Source: Halapricum sp. CBA1109
GTDB taxonomy: Archaea > Halobacteriota > Halobacteria > Halobacteriales > Haloarculaceae
NCBI RefSeq assembly: GCF_009741825.1
Contig: NZ_WPCA01000015.1
Span: forward strand, 1 to 32,333
Length of the DNA: 32,333 nt
Direction of reading: 5' to 3'
The position numbers were made by a program, and so were the translations under genes. This document shows, one piece after another, positions 22,728 to 31,524 of the stretch (position 1 is its first letter; each line of letters opens with the position of its first letter). A model generated the notes under the pieces. That model did no database searches, was not told where the DNA came from, and saw only the letters and a list, made by a program, of their open reading frames with translations.

Positions 22728-24087
22728 TGATTCCCGACGACGAGGTGCTGTTCGAGTCGGTCCCGGAACTCGGACAGCGACTCCGGGACGGCGAGTTCAC
22801 TTCTTACGAGTTGACGCTCGCGTACATCGACCGACTGATGCGTATCGGGCCGACGCTGAACGCCGTCCAGACCATCACCTACGACCGCGCTATCGAGGCC
22901 GCCGAACGCGCCGACGAGGAACTCGCCAACGGGACCGACCGGGGACCGCTCCACGGCATCCCCTTCGGCCTCAAGGACCTCATCGCCTTCGAGGGGTACA
23001 ACACGACGTGGGGGGCAAACCCCTACCGCGATCAGGAGTTCGACTACGACGCGACGGTCGCGGAGAAACTCTTGGAGGCCGGGGCGGTCCCGGTGGCGAA
23101 ACTGGCCAACGTCGAGTTGGCCGGCGGGATGGGCTACTCCCCGGAGACGATGACGTTCACCGGGAAGGGACACAACCCGTGGGCGCCGAACGACGAGGAC
23201 GAGTGGAGCGGCGGCTCCTCCAGCGGCTCCGGACAGGCTCCCGCCGCCGGTCTCGTCGGGTTCGCCATCGGGACCGAGACGTGGGGCTCTATCTTCTCGC
23301 CGTCGATAAACTGCGGGCTCGCGGGCCTGCGGCCGACCTACGGCGTCGTCAGCCGGTACGGCGTGATGGCGCTGTCGTACACGATGGACAAGATAGGTCC
23401 GATGTGCCGCACGGCGGAGGGTTCACAGGCCGTCTTCGAGGCTATCTACGGCCCGGACCCGATGGACCACACGACCTCAGAGCGGATGGAACTCATCGAG
23501 GAGGTGTCGCTCTCGGACCCGCCGGAACTGGCGGTCTTCGACGCCGACCCCGACGACGAACACTTCCAGGCGTCGCTGGACACCCTCTCTGAGTTCGCGG
23601 AGATAACCGAGATAGAGATGCCCGACCTGCCCGCCGCACAAGCGGCCCTGACCATCTTCCCCGCGGAGGCCGGCTCTATCTTCAACGAACTCATCGCCTC
23701 GGGCGAGGTCCAGGACCTGACCGACCCCGAGGGGAGCATCGGCGGCTACGCCTACGACAGCATCCTCGGGAAGGACTACGTCACCGCCCAACGGGTGCGC
23801 AAGCGGATTCAGGAGGAGATGGACGAACTACTCGAACCGTACGACGCGCTCGTCACAAACGGCCGACCGATCAGCGGGACGACGAACCTCTGTGGCCTCC
23901 CCGGGCTCACCCTCCCCAACGGCTTCGACGACAACGGCGTCCCGACGTCGCTGGTCTTCACGGGCCGCGCCTTCGACGACCAGAAGCTGTTCGAACTCGG
24001 GAAGATGTACGAGGAGCGGACGACCACATCGACCACTCGGACCTGCTCGGCACCTTCGGCGAGGACACCTTCGACCGCGCGCTGTAA
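22727..24087 (+). CDS. Amidase-signature family hydrolase, one frameshift near the 3' end
   Basis: Ser-cisSer-Lys hydrolase of C-N bonds. Catalytic Lys is K83 (GIPFGLKDLIAFEG), the Ser-rich loop is GGSSSGSG (161-168) and the nucleophile is probably S187 in GTETWGSI. There is no signal peptide. The open frame runs to 24184, but its last 50 or so residues are non-protein-like and overlap gpmI. Adding one G at about 24014-24018 changes the ending to ADDHIDHSDLLGTFGEDT and a stop at 24087, about 452 aa, which fits the family. The substrate is not predictable; relatives include indoleacetamide, glutamyl-tRNA and peptide amidases. Confidence 0.85.
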
Positions 24088-24165
24088 CCGTCCCGCCGGC
24101 CGGTCGGCGCTCCGCTCGCCACCGGATATGAAGAACTATTACGCTCCCGAGTCAATCTTTCCGGT

Positions 24166-25686
24166 ATGGACGTCGGACTCGTAATTCTGGACGGCTGGGG
24201 ACTAAACGACGACGAAGACACCCGCGACGCCGTTCGCGCCGCTGACACACCGAACTTCGACCGCTACTGGGACACCGGCGCACACAACCGACTGGAGGTG
24301 TCGGGTCGCCGCGTCGGCCTCCCGGAGGGCCAGATGGGCAACTCCGAAGTCGGCCACCTCAACATCGGCGCGGGCCGGGTCGTCAAACAGGACACCACGC
24401 GCATCACCGACGACATAGAGGACGGAAGCTTCGTCGAGAACGACGAACTCGTCGCGGCGATGGACTACGCCGACGACCACGACGGGAGCGTCCACTTCCT
24501 CGGCCTCGTCTCCGACGGCGGGGTCCACTCCCGACAGACCCACCTCCACGCGCTCATCGAGATGGCCGCCGACCGCGGCGTCGAGGCCGTCACCCACGCG
24601 TTCATGGACGGCCGCGACACCTCGCCGAAGGGCGGCGCGGGCTATCTCGGTGAACTGCAGGACGTGATCGACGAACACGGCACCGGCGATGTGGCCACCG
24701 TCACGGGCCGGTACTACGCGATGGACCGCGACCAGAACTGGGAGCGGACCAAGCGGGCCTACGACGCCATCGTCTCCCGCGAGGGCGACCACCACGCCGA
24801 GACGGCCGTCGAGGCCGCCGAGCAGTCCTACGCCCGCGACACGACCGACGAGTTCCTCGAACCGACGACCGTCGAGGGTGGCGCGACCCTCGAAGACGGC
24901 GACGCCGTGATATTCTTCAACTTCCGGTCGGACCGGGCCCGGCAGTTGACCCGGATGCTCAACGACATCCGGCCGGAGGACTGGGAGTACGACCTCACGC
25001 CGCCGGAGACGTACTACGTCACGATGACCCAGTACGACGAGACGTTCGACGTGCCGGTGGCCTACGCCCCGAATCAGCCCGAGAACACCCTCGGCGAAGT
25101 CGTCTCGGCGGCGGGGCTGACCCAGTTGCGCCTCGCCGAGTCCGAGAAGTACCCCCACGTCACCTACTTCCTCAACGGCGGCCGCGAGGTGGCCTTCGAG
25201 GGCGAACACCGCGAAATCGTCGAGAGCCCGGACGTGCCGACCTACGACCACCAACCCGAGATGTCGGCCGCAGGCGTCACCGATACTGCTATCGAGCACA
25301 TCGAGAACGACGACCCCAACGTCCTCGTCCTCAACTACGCCAACCCCGATATGGTCGGCCACACCGGCGACTTCGACGCCGCCATCGAGGCCGTCGAAGC
25401 CGTCGACGCCGAACTGGGGAAACTCGCCGACGCGATTCAGGCCGCCGGCGGCCACCTCCTGATCACCGCCGACCACGGCAACGCCGACGATATGGGCACC
25501 GTCGAGGACCCCCACACCGCCCACACGCTCAACGACGTGCCGATCATCTACCTCGACCCCGAGGGTACCGACGGCGGGCGCTCGGTCCGTTCGGGCGGGA
25601 CGCTGGCGGACATCGCCCCGACGATGCTGTCGCTGCTCGGCGTCGAGCAACCCGCCGAGATGACCGGCGAGACGCTGCTGGAGTGA
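24166..25686 (+). CDS. gpmI: 2,3-bisphosphoglycerate-independent phosphoglycerate mutase
   Basis: Interconverts 3- and 2-phosphoglycerate in glycolysis and gluconeogenesis in the cytoplasm. The 506-aa protein begins MDVGLVILDGWG (metal-binding D9) and has the phosphoserine site GQMGNSEVGHLNIGAGR (S60). Later blocks include FMDGRDTSPKGG, NFRSDRARQLTRM, NYANPDMVGHTGD and the metal site ADHGNADDM. Length and motif order match the bacterial-type iPGM rather than the shorter archaeal ApgM. The ATG at 24166 is well placed after a TATA-like ACTATTA at about 24135-24141. The frame is intact. Confidence 0.95.
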   Translation: MDVGLVILDGWGLNDDEDTRDAVRAADTPNFDRYWDTGAHNRLEVSGRRVGLPEGQMGNSEVGHLNIGAGRVVKQDTTRITDDIEDGSFVENDELVAAMDYADDHDGSVHFLGLVSDGGVHSRQTHLHALIEMAADRGVEAVTHAFMDGRDTSPKGGAGYLGELQDVIDEHGTGDVATVTGRYYAMDRDQNWERTKRAYDAIVSREGDHHAETAVEAAEQSYARDTTDEFLEPTTVEGGATLEDGDAVIFFNFRSDRARQLTRMLNDIRPEDWEYDLTPPETYYVTMTQYDETFDVPVAYAPNQPENTLGEVVSAAGLTQLRLAESEKYPHVTYFLNGGREVAFEGEHREIVESPDVPTYDHQPEMSAAGVTDTAIEHIENDDPNVLVLNYANPDMVGHTGDFDAAIEAVEAVDAELGKLADAIQAAGGHLLITADHGNADDMGTVEDPHTAHTLNDVPIIYLDPEGTDGGRSVRSGGTLADIAPTMLSLLGVEQPAEMTGETLLE

Positions 25687-25761
25687 CGCTACCTTCCGGG
25701 CGCTAACAGTCTCCCCGGCGGTCTTCTGGAGTACGTCGACGATCCACAGGGGTCCCGCGCT

Positions 25762-25772
25762 ACACTTATTTT
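25762..25772 (+). promoter_or_regulatory. TATA-like box for the REC-PAS regulator
   Basis: ACACTTATTTT is centred about 27 nt before the ATG at 25795, supporting that start over the in-frame codon at 25771. Confidence 0.5.
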
Positions 25773-25794
25773 GCTACTGACCGTACGGCCAGTG

Positions 25795-26553
25795 ATGACC
25801 TCCGATTCGTCGGCCTCTATCCACGTCCTCCATCTCGACGACGACCCAGCACTGGGTGATCTGGTCCAGCTATACATGGAACGCGAGGAGAGCGGGCTGG
25901 ACTGTCGGGTCACGACAGAGACCTCGGCCTCACGTGCGCTGGAACGCCTCGACGCGGACGAGGAGACGTTCGACTGCGTGATCAGCGACTACAATATGCC
26001 GGAGATGGACGGTATCGAGTTCCTCGAACGAGTCCGGGAGTGCCACCCGGAACTCCCCGTCTTGCTGTTCTCGGGCGCGGAGACGAACGAGGTGGCCTCG
26101 GAGATAATCGGCGCTGGACTGACCGACTACCTTCAGAAGGGAGTCGGCTCCGACCAGTACACGATGCTCATCCGACGCGTCGAGCACGCCCTCGAATCGG
26201 ACGGGCAGTTCGACGCGGACGTCGAGGCCCAACTCGACGGCGTCGGCATCGTCGGCGCGGACGAGTACTTCGACGAGGCCGACGACCTCTACGCGTCGCT
26301 GTACGGCTACGACCCCGAGGACGTCACGGGGAAACACTGGAGCGAACTCCACCCCGACGACGAGGTCGAACACATCCGCACGCACGTCCTCCCGGTGGTC
26401 GAGAGCGGCGGCGAGTGGCGGGGCCGGAGCGAGGGCCTCCGGTCCGACGGGAGTACGTTCACCGAGTCGAAACTCGTGACGGCACTGGAGGACGGCCGGA
26501 TGCTCATCGCCGTCTCGGAGATAGACGAGCGCGCCCTCGACACCGAGGAGTGA
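25795..26553 (+). CDS. Response regulator with REC and PAS domains
   Basis: A 252-aa signalling protein. The receiver domain (about 8-125) has the acidic pocket LHLDDDP, the phospho-acceptor D65 (VISDYNMPEMDG), the switch region PVLLFSGAE and the Lys of YLQKG. A PAS domain (about 150-245) follows, with LYGYDPEDVTGKHWSELHPDDE and GSTFTESKLVTAL. There is no histidine kinase, HTH or other output domain, so it probably acts through protein contacts or a phosphorelay, a common haloarchaeal architecture. No cognate kinase is adjacent; gpmI upstream and the convergent cupin do not suggest a signal. Confidence 0.88.
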   Translation: MTSDSSASIHVLHLDDDPALGDLVQLYMEREESGLDCRVTTETSASRALERLDADEETFDCVISDYNMPEMDGIEFLERVRECHPELPVLLFSGAETNEVASEIIGAGLTDYLQKGVGSDQYTMLIRRVEHALESDGQFDADVEAQLDGVGIVGADEYFDEADDLYASLYGYDPEDVTGKHWSELHPDDEVEHIRTHVLPVVESGGEWRGRSEGLRSDGSTFTESKLVTALEDGRMLIAVSEIDERALDTEE

Positions 26554-26560
26554 CCGCCGG

Positions 26561-27034
26561 TCACTCCCAGTAGTCGACGGTGCTGTCGATGTCGTAGTAG
26601 CCCTCGAAGTCACGCCCGCCGCGGCCGCCCGGCGGCGCGCCGACGTAGACGCCGAACGTCTCCTTCTCGGGGTAGATTGTCACGTCCGGTTCGACCATCG
26701 TCGAGACCATCAGGTACCGCAACGCGTCGTCGCTGTCGTTGACGATACGGTGGCCGCCGGACTCGTCGGCGGGGAAGTAACAGTAGTCGCCGGCCGAGAC
26801 GGTCACCTCGCCGTCCGGGCCCCGGACCTGTCCCTCGCCGGAGAGGACGTACATCGCCTCGGCGTTCGCGGTGTGGTAGTGGTAGGGCCACGAGCGCTCG
26901 CCGGCCGGCAGTTCGTAGAGGCTCGTCCCGAGCATCTCGGCGCCCGCGGCCGCCGACAACTCCCTGCGCCGGAAGGTCGCCGCCTCGGTGTCGTAGTCGC
27001 TCCACTCGACGTCGTCGCCGTCGACGTGTTCCAT
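26561..27034 (-). CDS. Cupin-domain protein
   Basis: A 157-aa single-domain cupin. Motif 1 is WPYHYHTANAEAMYVLSGEG with metal-ligand candidates H52, H54 and E59, followed by GDYCYFPADESGGHRIVN with H95 in motif 2. The protein is acidic and has no signal peptide. Substrates of small cupins vary widely (isomerases, dioxygenases, sugar-binding regulators), and nothing here decides between them. The ATG at 27034 is chosen over 27061 because MEHVDGDDVEW begins the conserved-looking part and a TAGTTTTT box lies about 27-30 nt upstream. It follows the PgsB-like gene on the same strand with 44 nt between. Confidence 0.85.
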   Translation of the reverse strand: MEHVDGDDVEWSDYDTEAATFRRRELSAAAGAEMLGTSLYELPAGERSWPYHYHTANAEAMYVLSGEGQVRGPDGEVTVSAGDYCYFPADESGGHRIVNDSDDALRYLMVSTMVEPDVTIYPEKETFGVYVGAPPGGRGGRDFEGYYDIDSTVDYWE

Positions 27035-27078
27035 AGCGGTGGATCGGGTCACAGCGGCCAAAAACTACCGGCGCCGTG

Positions 27079-28260
27079 TCACACCGTGTCGACGTGTTCC
27101 GGTACCCGAATACCGAGCGGTCGTTCGGTCCCCACGGTCCGTGATCGGATCACGTCCGCCAGTTCGCGCATAAAGTCGTCGACGGTGTTGCCCATCACCA
27201 CGACCCGCCCGCGGGCCGACAGTGCGTCGTCGAGCACGTCGGCTGGTGCCGTCGAGGTGTGATCGTACTGCCGGATGTCACCGTCGACGTTCGCGGCGAA
27301 GGCCTGACGCCCGCCGCCGACGACGTACACGCACTCCGCCGCCCCGTTGTCGAGGAGTCGCCCGAGATAGCGGACGAACGAGGCCGTGCGGCCCCGACGG
27401 TCGGCCCGCAGGAAGACCAGCGGAACGGTCGGCGGACCGTCGGGTCCGACCAGCGCCCGCCGGACGAGTTCGGTGCTCTGGACGTCGTTGACCGACGCGG
27501 CGTCGTGGACGTACCCGTTCGGCAGGACCCGCCACTCCGGAACCATCGTCCCCAGTTTCCGGTCGAGTTCCGACGCTGGTATCGGCGGTTCGTCGAGGAC
27601 GTCGAGGATGTCGCTCAGCCCGTAGACCAACTCGACGCCGGGGATGTCCGCGTCCGCCTCGGGCGGGTCGACGTGCGTGACGGGCGCGTCCCGGCGGCGC
27701 AGTTCCGCGGTGAGGTACGACTGCAGTCGCTCGTCGCTCTCCCCGCTGACGACCGGCGTCCCGCGGGGGACGGCGCGGGCGAGCGACCGTGCGATCTGTT
27801 GTCTGTCCCGCCCCATCGTGTCGAGGTGGTCCTCCCGGACGTTCGTGAGAAAGACCACGTGGGGGTCGACGAACGACTGGTTCACCAGCCGCGTCGTGTA
27901 CTGTCTGATCCCTTGGTTCTCGAAGATGGCGACGTCGACGTTCTCGACTCCTCGGAGTTCCCGCTCGTTCTCGTAGAGGCGGACCTGTTCGTCCCGTTTG
28001 ACGGCTCGCTCGGTGCCGTTGTACACCGACACCGGGTGGTTCCCGGTTATCTTCGCGTACGTGTCGTAGCCGCGTCGCTCGAAGACGTCGTGGAGCCACC
28101 GCGTCGCGGTCGATTTCCCCCTGACCCCGGAGACGACGATGCGCGTGTCGATATCACCGAGGCGACGGCGGTGGGCCACCCCCGCTCCCAGAGCGTTCGA
28201 GACGCTCGCCGCCAACTCCCCGAAGACGCGTCTGGCGGCTTCAGTGTCGGGCAGCTTCAT
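27079..28260 (-). CDS. pgsB: PgsB/CapB-like poly-gamma-glutamate synthase, Mur-ligase family
   Basis: ATP-dependent amide ligase that elongates polyglutamate in Bacillus and in some haloarchaea. The 393-aa protein has the P-loop VVSGVRGKSTATRW (GKST ends at 51), AKITGNHPVSVYNGTERAV, FENQGIRQYTTRLVNQS and VFLTNVREDHLDTMG, which are the CapB blocks, and the length equals bacterial CapB/PgsB. Reading frames longer than this (to 29472) are antisense-like and rejected. The ATG overlaps the stop of the PgsC-like gene by four bases (ATGA), showing a two-gene operon. No pgsA/capA gene is adjacent. Confidence 0.85.
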   Translation of the reverse strand: MKLPDTEAARRVFGELAASVSNALGAGVAHRRRLGDIDTRIVVSGVRGKSTATRWLHDVFERRGYDTYAKITGNHPVSVYNGTERAVKRDEQVRLYENERELRGVENVDVAIFENQGIRQYTTRLVNQSFVDPHVVFLTNVREDHLDTMGRDRQQIARSLARAVPRGTPVVSGESDERLQSYLTAELRRRDAPVTHVDPPEADADIPGVELVYGLSDILDVLDEPPIPASELDRKLGTMVPEWRVLPNGYVHDAASVNDVQSTELVRRALVGPDGPPTVPLVFLRADRRGRTASFVRYLGRLLDNGAAECVYVVGGGRQAFAANVDGDIRQYDHTSTAPADVLDDALSARGRVVVMGNTVDDFMRELADVIRSRTVGTERPLGIRVPEHVDTV

Positions 28261-29441
28261 ACCGTCTCGCCGTCCTGTCCCGGTGACGATGCCGGCCCGC
28301 GCTCGTCCGATCCGCCGGGGCGAATCCGCTCCAGACGTACCAGCTCCCACAGCCCCGGCACGGCCAGCACGACGCCGAGGGCGTAGTGCCACTCCCGAAC
28401 GGTCGACAGCAGCCCCGTCGCCGGCGGCGTGACGATGCTTCTCACGACGGCCGCAACGAGGATGAACACGGTGCCCGTCACGAGTACCGTCGCGCGCCGC
28501 TCGGCCGGCGGTACGACGTGGTAGTTGTACCCCGTTACGCCCCCGAGTATCCCGACGAAGAAGGGGAGCAGGCCGGTTCTGACGGGGATGACCGTCGTCA
28601 GCGACACCGCCGTGAGCAGACCCAAATTCACGCCGAGCGAGAGCAACACCCGACCGTACAGCAGCGTCCACCAGTGGGTGACCCTGATGCCGACGTAGGC
28701 AGCTCCCGCGGTGAGACACCACAGGGGGAGCATCCACTGGTTGCGGACGGCCGCCAGCACGACCAGCGGGACGACGACGACCCCAGCGATTCGGAGCCCG
28801 TACCGACTCCTGAGCAGTTCCGACAGCGCCATCCCGAACGCGAACACGGCGACGGTCACGACGCTCGACGCCACGGTCGGTACCGGCGGCCTGTCGACGG
28901 TCACCCCGAACCCGGCCGCGATATCCGACTGCGGCCCCAGCAACACGGGCGGGAGCACGTCGGCGAGCGGCGTCAGCCCGACGACTATCACGAGACCGAT
29001 CCCGACCACGGTGAGAAACAGCACGACGGTCAGACTCCAGACCATATCGAGTATTCGGCGCTCGCTGTCCATCCGGTGGTAGTTGTACGCCGCGATACCG
29101 GGCAGGACGCTCCCGAAGAACTCCACCGCCGAGAGCTGTCCGGAGAGGCCGACGGCAACCGCGAGCACCTCGAACACCAACACCGGGATGAGCGCACCGA
29201 TCAGCACGCTCGTCACGAACAGCGGCCGCCCGTACAGCAACAGCCGCCGCTTGATCACGTACAGCGAGACGTACGCGGCCGCCGTGCTCAACACGAACAC
29301 CGGGAAGGTCCCGAAGCTCCGCAGGAGGTACACCGATATCAGCGGGACCACCACGACACCACCCAGCCTGAGGTTCCCGACCTGCGTCCCGGCGATACCC
29401 ACGAGTAGCCCGACCAGCAACATCGCCGTGACGATCAGCAT
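28257..29441 (-). CDS. PgsC/CapC-like membrane protein, internally duplicated
   Basis: A 394-aa polytopic membrane protein with about 10-12 helices. The N- and C-terminal halves repeat each other: RLGGVVVVPLISVYLLRSFG aligns with RIAGVVVVPLVVLAAVRNQW, LLLYGRPLFVTSVLIGAL with TLLYGRVLLSLGVNLGLL, and AAYNYHRMDSERRILDM with TGYNYHVVPPAERRATV. A single PgsC/CapC is about 150 aa, so this looks like two fused copies. The ATG at 29441 is chosen because the membrane sequence begins at once (MLIVTAMLLVGLLVG) and a GGGGTGGG lies about 10 nt upstream. It is coupled to the pgsB-like gene downstream. It may form the membrane channel or partner of the ligase. Confidence 0.75.
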   Translation of the reverse strand: MLIVTAMLLVGLLVGIAGTQVGNLRLGGVVVVPLISVYLLRSFGTFPVFVLSTAAAYVSLYVIKRRLLLYGRPLFVTSVLIGALIPVLVFEVLAVAVGLSGQLSAVEFFGSVLPGIAAYNYHRMDSERRILDMVWSLTVVLFLTVVGIGLVIVVGLTPLADVLPPVLLGPQSDIAAGFGVTVDRPPVPTVASSVVTVAVFAFGMALSELLRSRYGLRIAGVVVVPLVVLAAVRNQWMLPLWCLTAGAAYVGIRVTHWWTLLYGRVLLSLGVNLGLLTAVSLTTVIPVRTGLLPFFVGILGGVTGYNYHVVPPAERRATVLVTGTVFILVAAVVRSIVTPPATGLLSTVREWHYALGVVLAVPGLWELVRLERIRPGGSDERGPASSPGQDGETV

Positions 29442-29598
29442 ATCCGCACGGCCCACCCCGCTGTCCGACCACACCCTGTCCACATCGTCTTGTTGTCCAT
29501 CAGACCACCGGGGGGTTAAGAAACACCCAAACAACGTTAGGTATCCTCGGCTCGCTGGCACTTTCGACTCCCCCGGGTGTGCCCGCGCCGCTAGTAGT

Positions 29599-30465
29599 TC
29601 ACTCTCCCGCCCGCGCCCGAATCAGCCCCGCCAAATCGTCCCAGAACCCGTCCTCGTACTTCTCGGCGCTGTCGATGGTCGGCCGGGCGTTGGTCTCGCC
29701 GACGAGCGCACGCTCCTCGGTCACCAGCAGGTCGACGCCGAGGTAGTCGATGTCCAGCACCGCGGCGGCCCGTTCGGCCAGTTCCCGCAACTCGGGGGCG
29801 AGGTCGACGGCCGACGCCTCGGCCCCGCGGTGGACGTTGTGCTTCCACTGGCCCCGGGCGCGGGCGTCGGCCGGGAGGCGACGCTCGACCGCGCCGACGT
29901 ACTCCCCGTCGAGGACCATCACGCGGTAGTCCCGCGCGTCGGGGAGGTACTCCTGAAGGAGGTACGACCGGTCGCCGGTCGCCCGGTAGTCCTGCACGAG
30001 GTCGAGGTAGTCGGTGACGCCCAACAGCGAGTCCAGATCGGACACCTTCGTCACGCCGGTCCCGCGGGTCGTCGAGTTCGGCTTGACCACTATCGGGGGG
30101 TCGAAGCGCTCGGCCGCGGCGGCGACGGCCTCGTCGTCGACGGGGTTCGAGACCATCGTCGTCTCCGGGACGGGCACGCCCGCTGCGGAAAGGCGCGTGA
30201 GCACGTCGGCCTTGTTCCGCGAGCGGAGAATCGCCTCGCGGTCGTTGACCCACGGTACGTCGAGCATCGCGTCGACGACGCCGCCCTCCATAATCCGCGA
30301 GGGGTAGACAAAGCCCACGTCGGCGTCGGGAAGGGGGTCGCCGCCGGTCAGCGAGAGCGTCCGCTCCTCCGGTTGGACCGCGACGGCGTCGATACCGCGC
30401 TCGGCGAGGGGGTCACCCATCCGCTCGAACGTCTCGGCCTGCGTGGTGATCGCGAGGGTGAGCAT
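29599..30465 (-). CDS. RimK-like ATP-grasp ligase
   Basis: A 288-aa member of the RimK/LysX/GshB ATP-grasp group, which form amide bonds to glutamate or similar acceptors. Features are WVNDREAILRSRNKADVLTRL, VPVPETTMV, the ATP-binding IVVKPNSTTRGTGV, LLQEYLPDARDYRVMVLDG, KHNVHRGAEAS and the Mg-binding LVGETNARPTIDSAE. It is intact, unlike the island ATP-grasp. The ATG at 30465 starts the conserved MLTLAITTQAE; an extension to 30498 is unsupported. It lies 157 nt upstream of the PgsC-like gene on the same strand, so a role in the same polyglutamate-type pathway is possible but not shown. Confidence 0.85.
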   Translation of the reverse strand: MLTLAITTQAETFERMGDPLAERGIDAVAVQPEERTLSLTGGDPLPDADVGFVYPSRIMEGGVVDAMLDVPWVNDREAILRSRNKADVLTRLSAAGVPVPETTMVSNPVDDEAVAAAAERFDPPIVVKPNSTTRGTGVTKVSDLDSLLGVTDYLDLVQDYRATGDRSYLLQEYLPDARDYRVMVLDGEYVGAVERRLPADARARGQWKHNVHRGAEASAVDLAPELRELAERAAAVLDIDYLGVDLLVTEERALVGETNARPTIDSAEKYEDGFWDDLAGLIRARAGE

Positions 30466-30609
30466 ATCCTGCCTTCGGGCGCCGACAGGAAAACACACCG
30501 CTTGGCGGCGACCCAGGGTGTCGGCCGGTTCGTACGGATATTCGCTATCGCTGAATGGGGAATCTCGTCAGTTTTGCGTATCATAGGAAGCTTCGAATGG
30601 ACTTCCTGT

Positions 30610-30710
30610 GCAAGTCTTGTCCGGACTTGCGTGCAAGATACAGGGCGCGAATCTTGCACAGATTCTTCGGATCAGTAATATTTATTCGATTGACAAATGT
30701 AGTCGAATAA
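30610..30710. repeat. Three tandem inverted repeats
   Basis: GCAAGTC/GACTTGC (30610-30616, 30624-30630), GTGCAAGAT/ATCTTGCAC (30631-30639, 30651-30659) and TTATTCGA/TCGAATAA (30682-30689, 30703-30710) follow one another closely. They lie in the 261-nt gap between the RimK-like gene start and the stop of the AT-richer membrane protein gene. The third is 17 nt past that stop and could be its terminator; the first two share the word GCAAG. No ORF in this gap is supported. Confidence 0.65.
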
Positions 30711-30726
30711 AGCACACTTCGGTAGA

Positions 30727-31524
30727 TCAGGTATCGTCGTAGTAAGTTCCCGGACCTCTGAGGTTGGGTGCGACGTCGAAAAGTTCTGGTTTCGTGTATT
30801 CCTCTCCGTGTCGGATTATTGAATCTACACCAAGGTGGCGTTGTACTTCCACTTTTCGTAGCTTGAGGAAGTGGCGTCCAGTATTTTTTGTTCTCATCAA
30901 ATGATCATAGTAAATCTCGATCTGGTACACGACCTCCTTAATGTCCCTGTCGTCAAGATCATTCATTAGGTAGCCGAGTCGGCTTTCACCCTCCCCGTCC
31001 AGCCGAGGTGTACGGATCGCTGCTGCAAGTTTACCTACCTGTCCCGGAGATAAGCTTCCGATTTCAGCTGCTTCTCCGGCAGGAACATCCACAGCGTCTG
31101 AATCCGCAGAATGCGTCAAACTATCGCCTTCCGAGTCAACAGTGATATTCTGATCTTCAACGTAGAAGTGTAGCCTGATACCCATATCCCTCATCGGCCC
31201 GTTTCCGATATTCCGCATCTTCGGCCACAGGAACTGACCGTAGGAATCAATATCAAGAACTTGCAATATCGGTTCGTGGCTGGCCTCCATTAACCTCTGT
31301 TGTCCTTTCTGGAGTTCATTCTGGCTGCCTTGCCTAACCGCCAGCACGCCGTAGACCCCGATCAGAAGTACGGAGGTGACGAAACTGAGCCCAATACTCA
31401 ATAGCTGGAGATTGTTCGAGGTATCCGCGTACGGGGACAGGCTATAGAGAAAAACCAGAGCGAGGAGGAGAAAAACTGCGGCACCGATCACAGCAACCGT
31501 CATCACGATTCTGTCTCGTTGCAT
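30727..31524 (-). CDS. Two-helix membrane protein with soluble C-terminal domain, unknown
   Basis: A 265-aa protein starting MQRDRIVMTVAVIGAAVFLL. Two helices (about 7-28 and 42-63) are followed by a polar segment QGSQNELQKGQQRLMEASHEP and a roughly 190-residue cytoplasmic-looking domain. That domain contains MRNIGNGPMRDMGIRLHFYV (a NxGxGP-then-beta pattern common in membrane-attached beta-sandwich domains) and a basic stretch near VYQIEIYYDHLMRTKNTGRHFLKL. Codon use is AT-richer than in flanking genes, suggesting an accessory gene. A TATAATT box (minus strand, reads AATTATA, 31551-31557) lies about 29 nt upstream. I recognise no family and assign no function. Confidence 0.7.
   Translation of the reverse strand: MQRDRIVMTVAVIGAAVFLLLALVFLYSLSPYADTSNNLQLLSIGLSFVTSVLLIGVYGVLAVRQGSQNELQKGQQRLMEASHEPILQVLDIDSYGQFLWPKMRNIGNGPMRDMGIRLHFYVEDQNITVDSEGDSLTHSADSDAVDVPAGEAAEIGSLSPGQVGKLAAAIRTPRLDGEGESRLGYLMNDLDDRDIKEVVYQIEIYYDHLMRTKNTGRHFLKLRKVEVQRHLGVDSIIRHGEEYTKPELFDVAPNLRGPGTYYDDT

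Noticed and set aside
24088-24184. Amidase coding sequence extending into the gpmI gene
   Set aside because: The extension arises only from the frame break near 24016. The corrected frame ends at 24087 with a family-like C-terminus, clear of gpmI.
27079-29472. A 797-codon open frame on the minus strand covering both pgs-like genes
   Set aside because: Only the last 393 codons look like protein (PgsB/CapB). The first half is Arg/Gly-rich out-of-frame reading of the membrane protein gene, which has its own intact frame.
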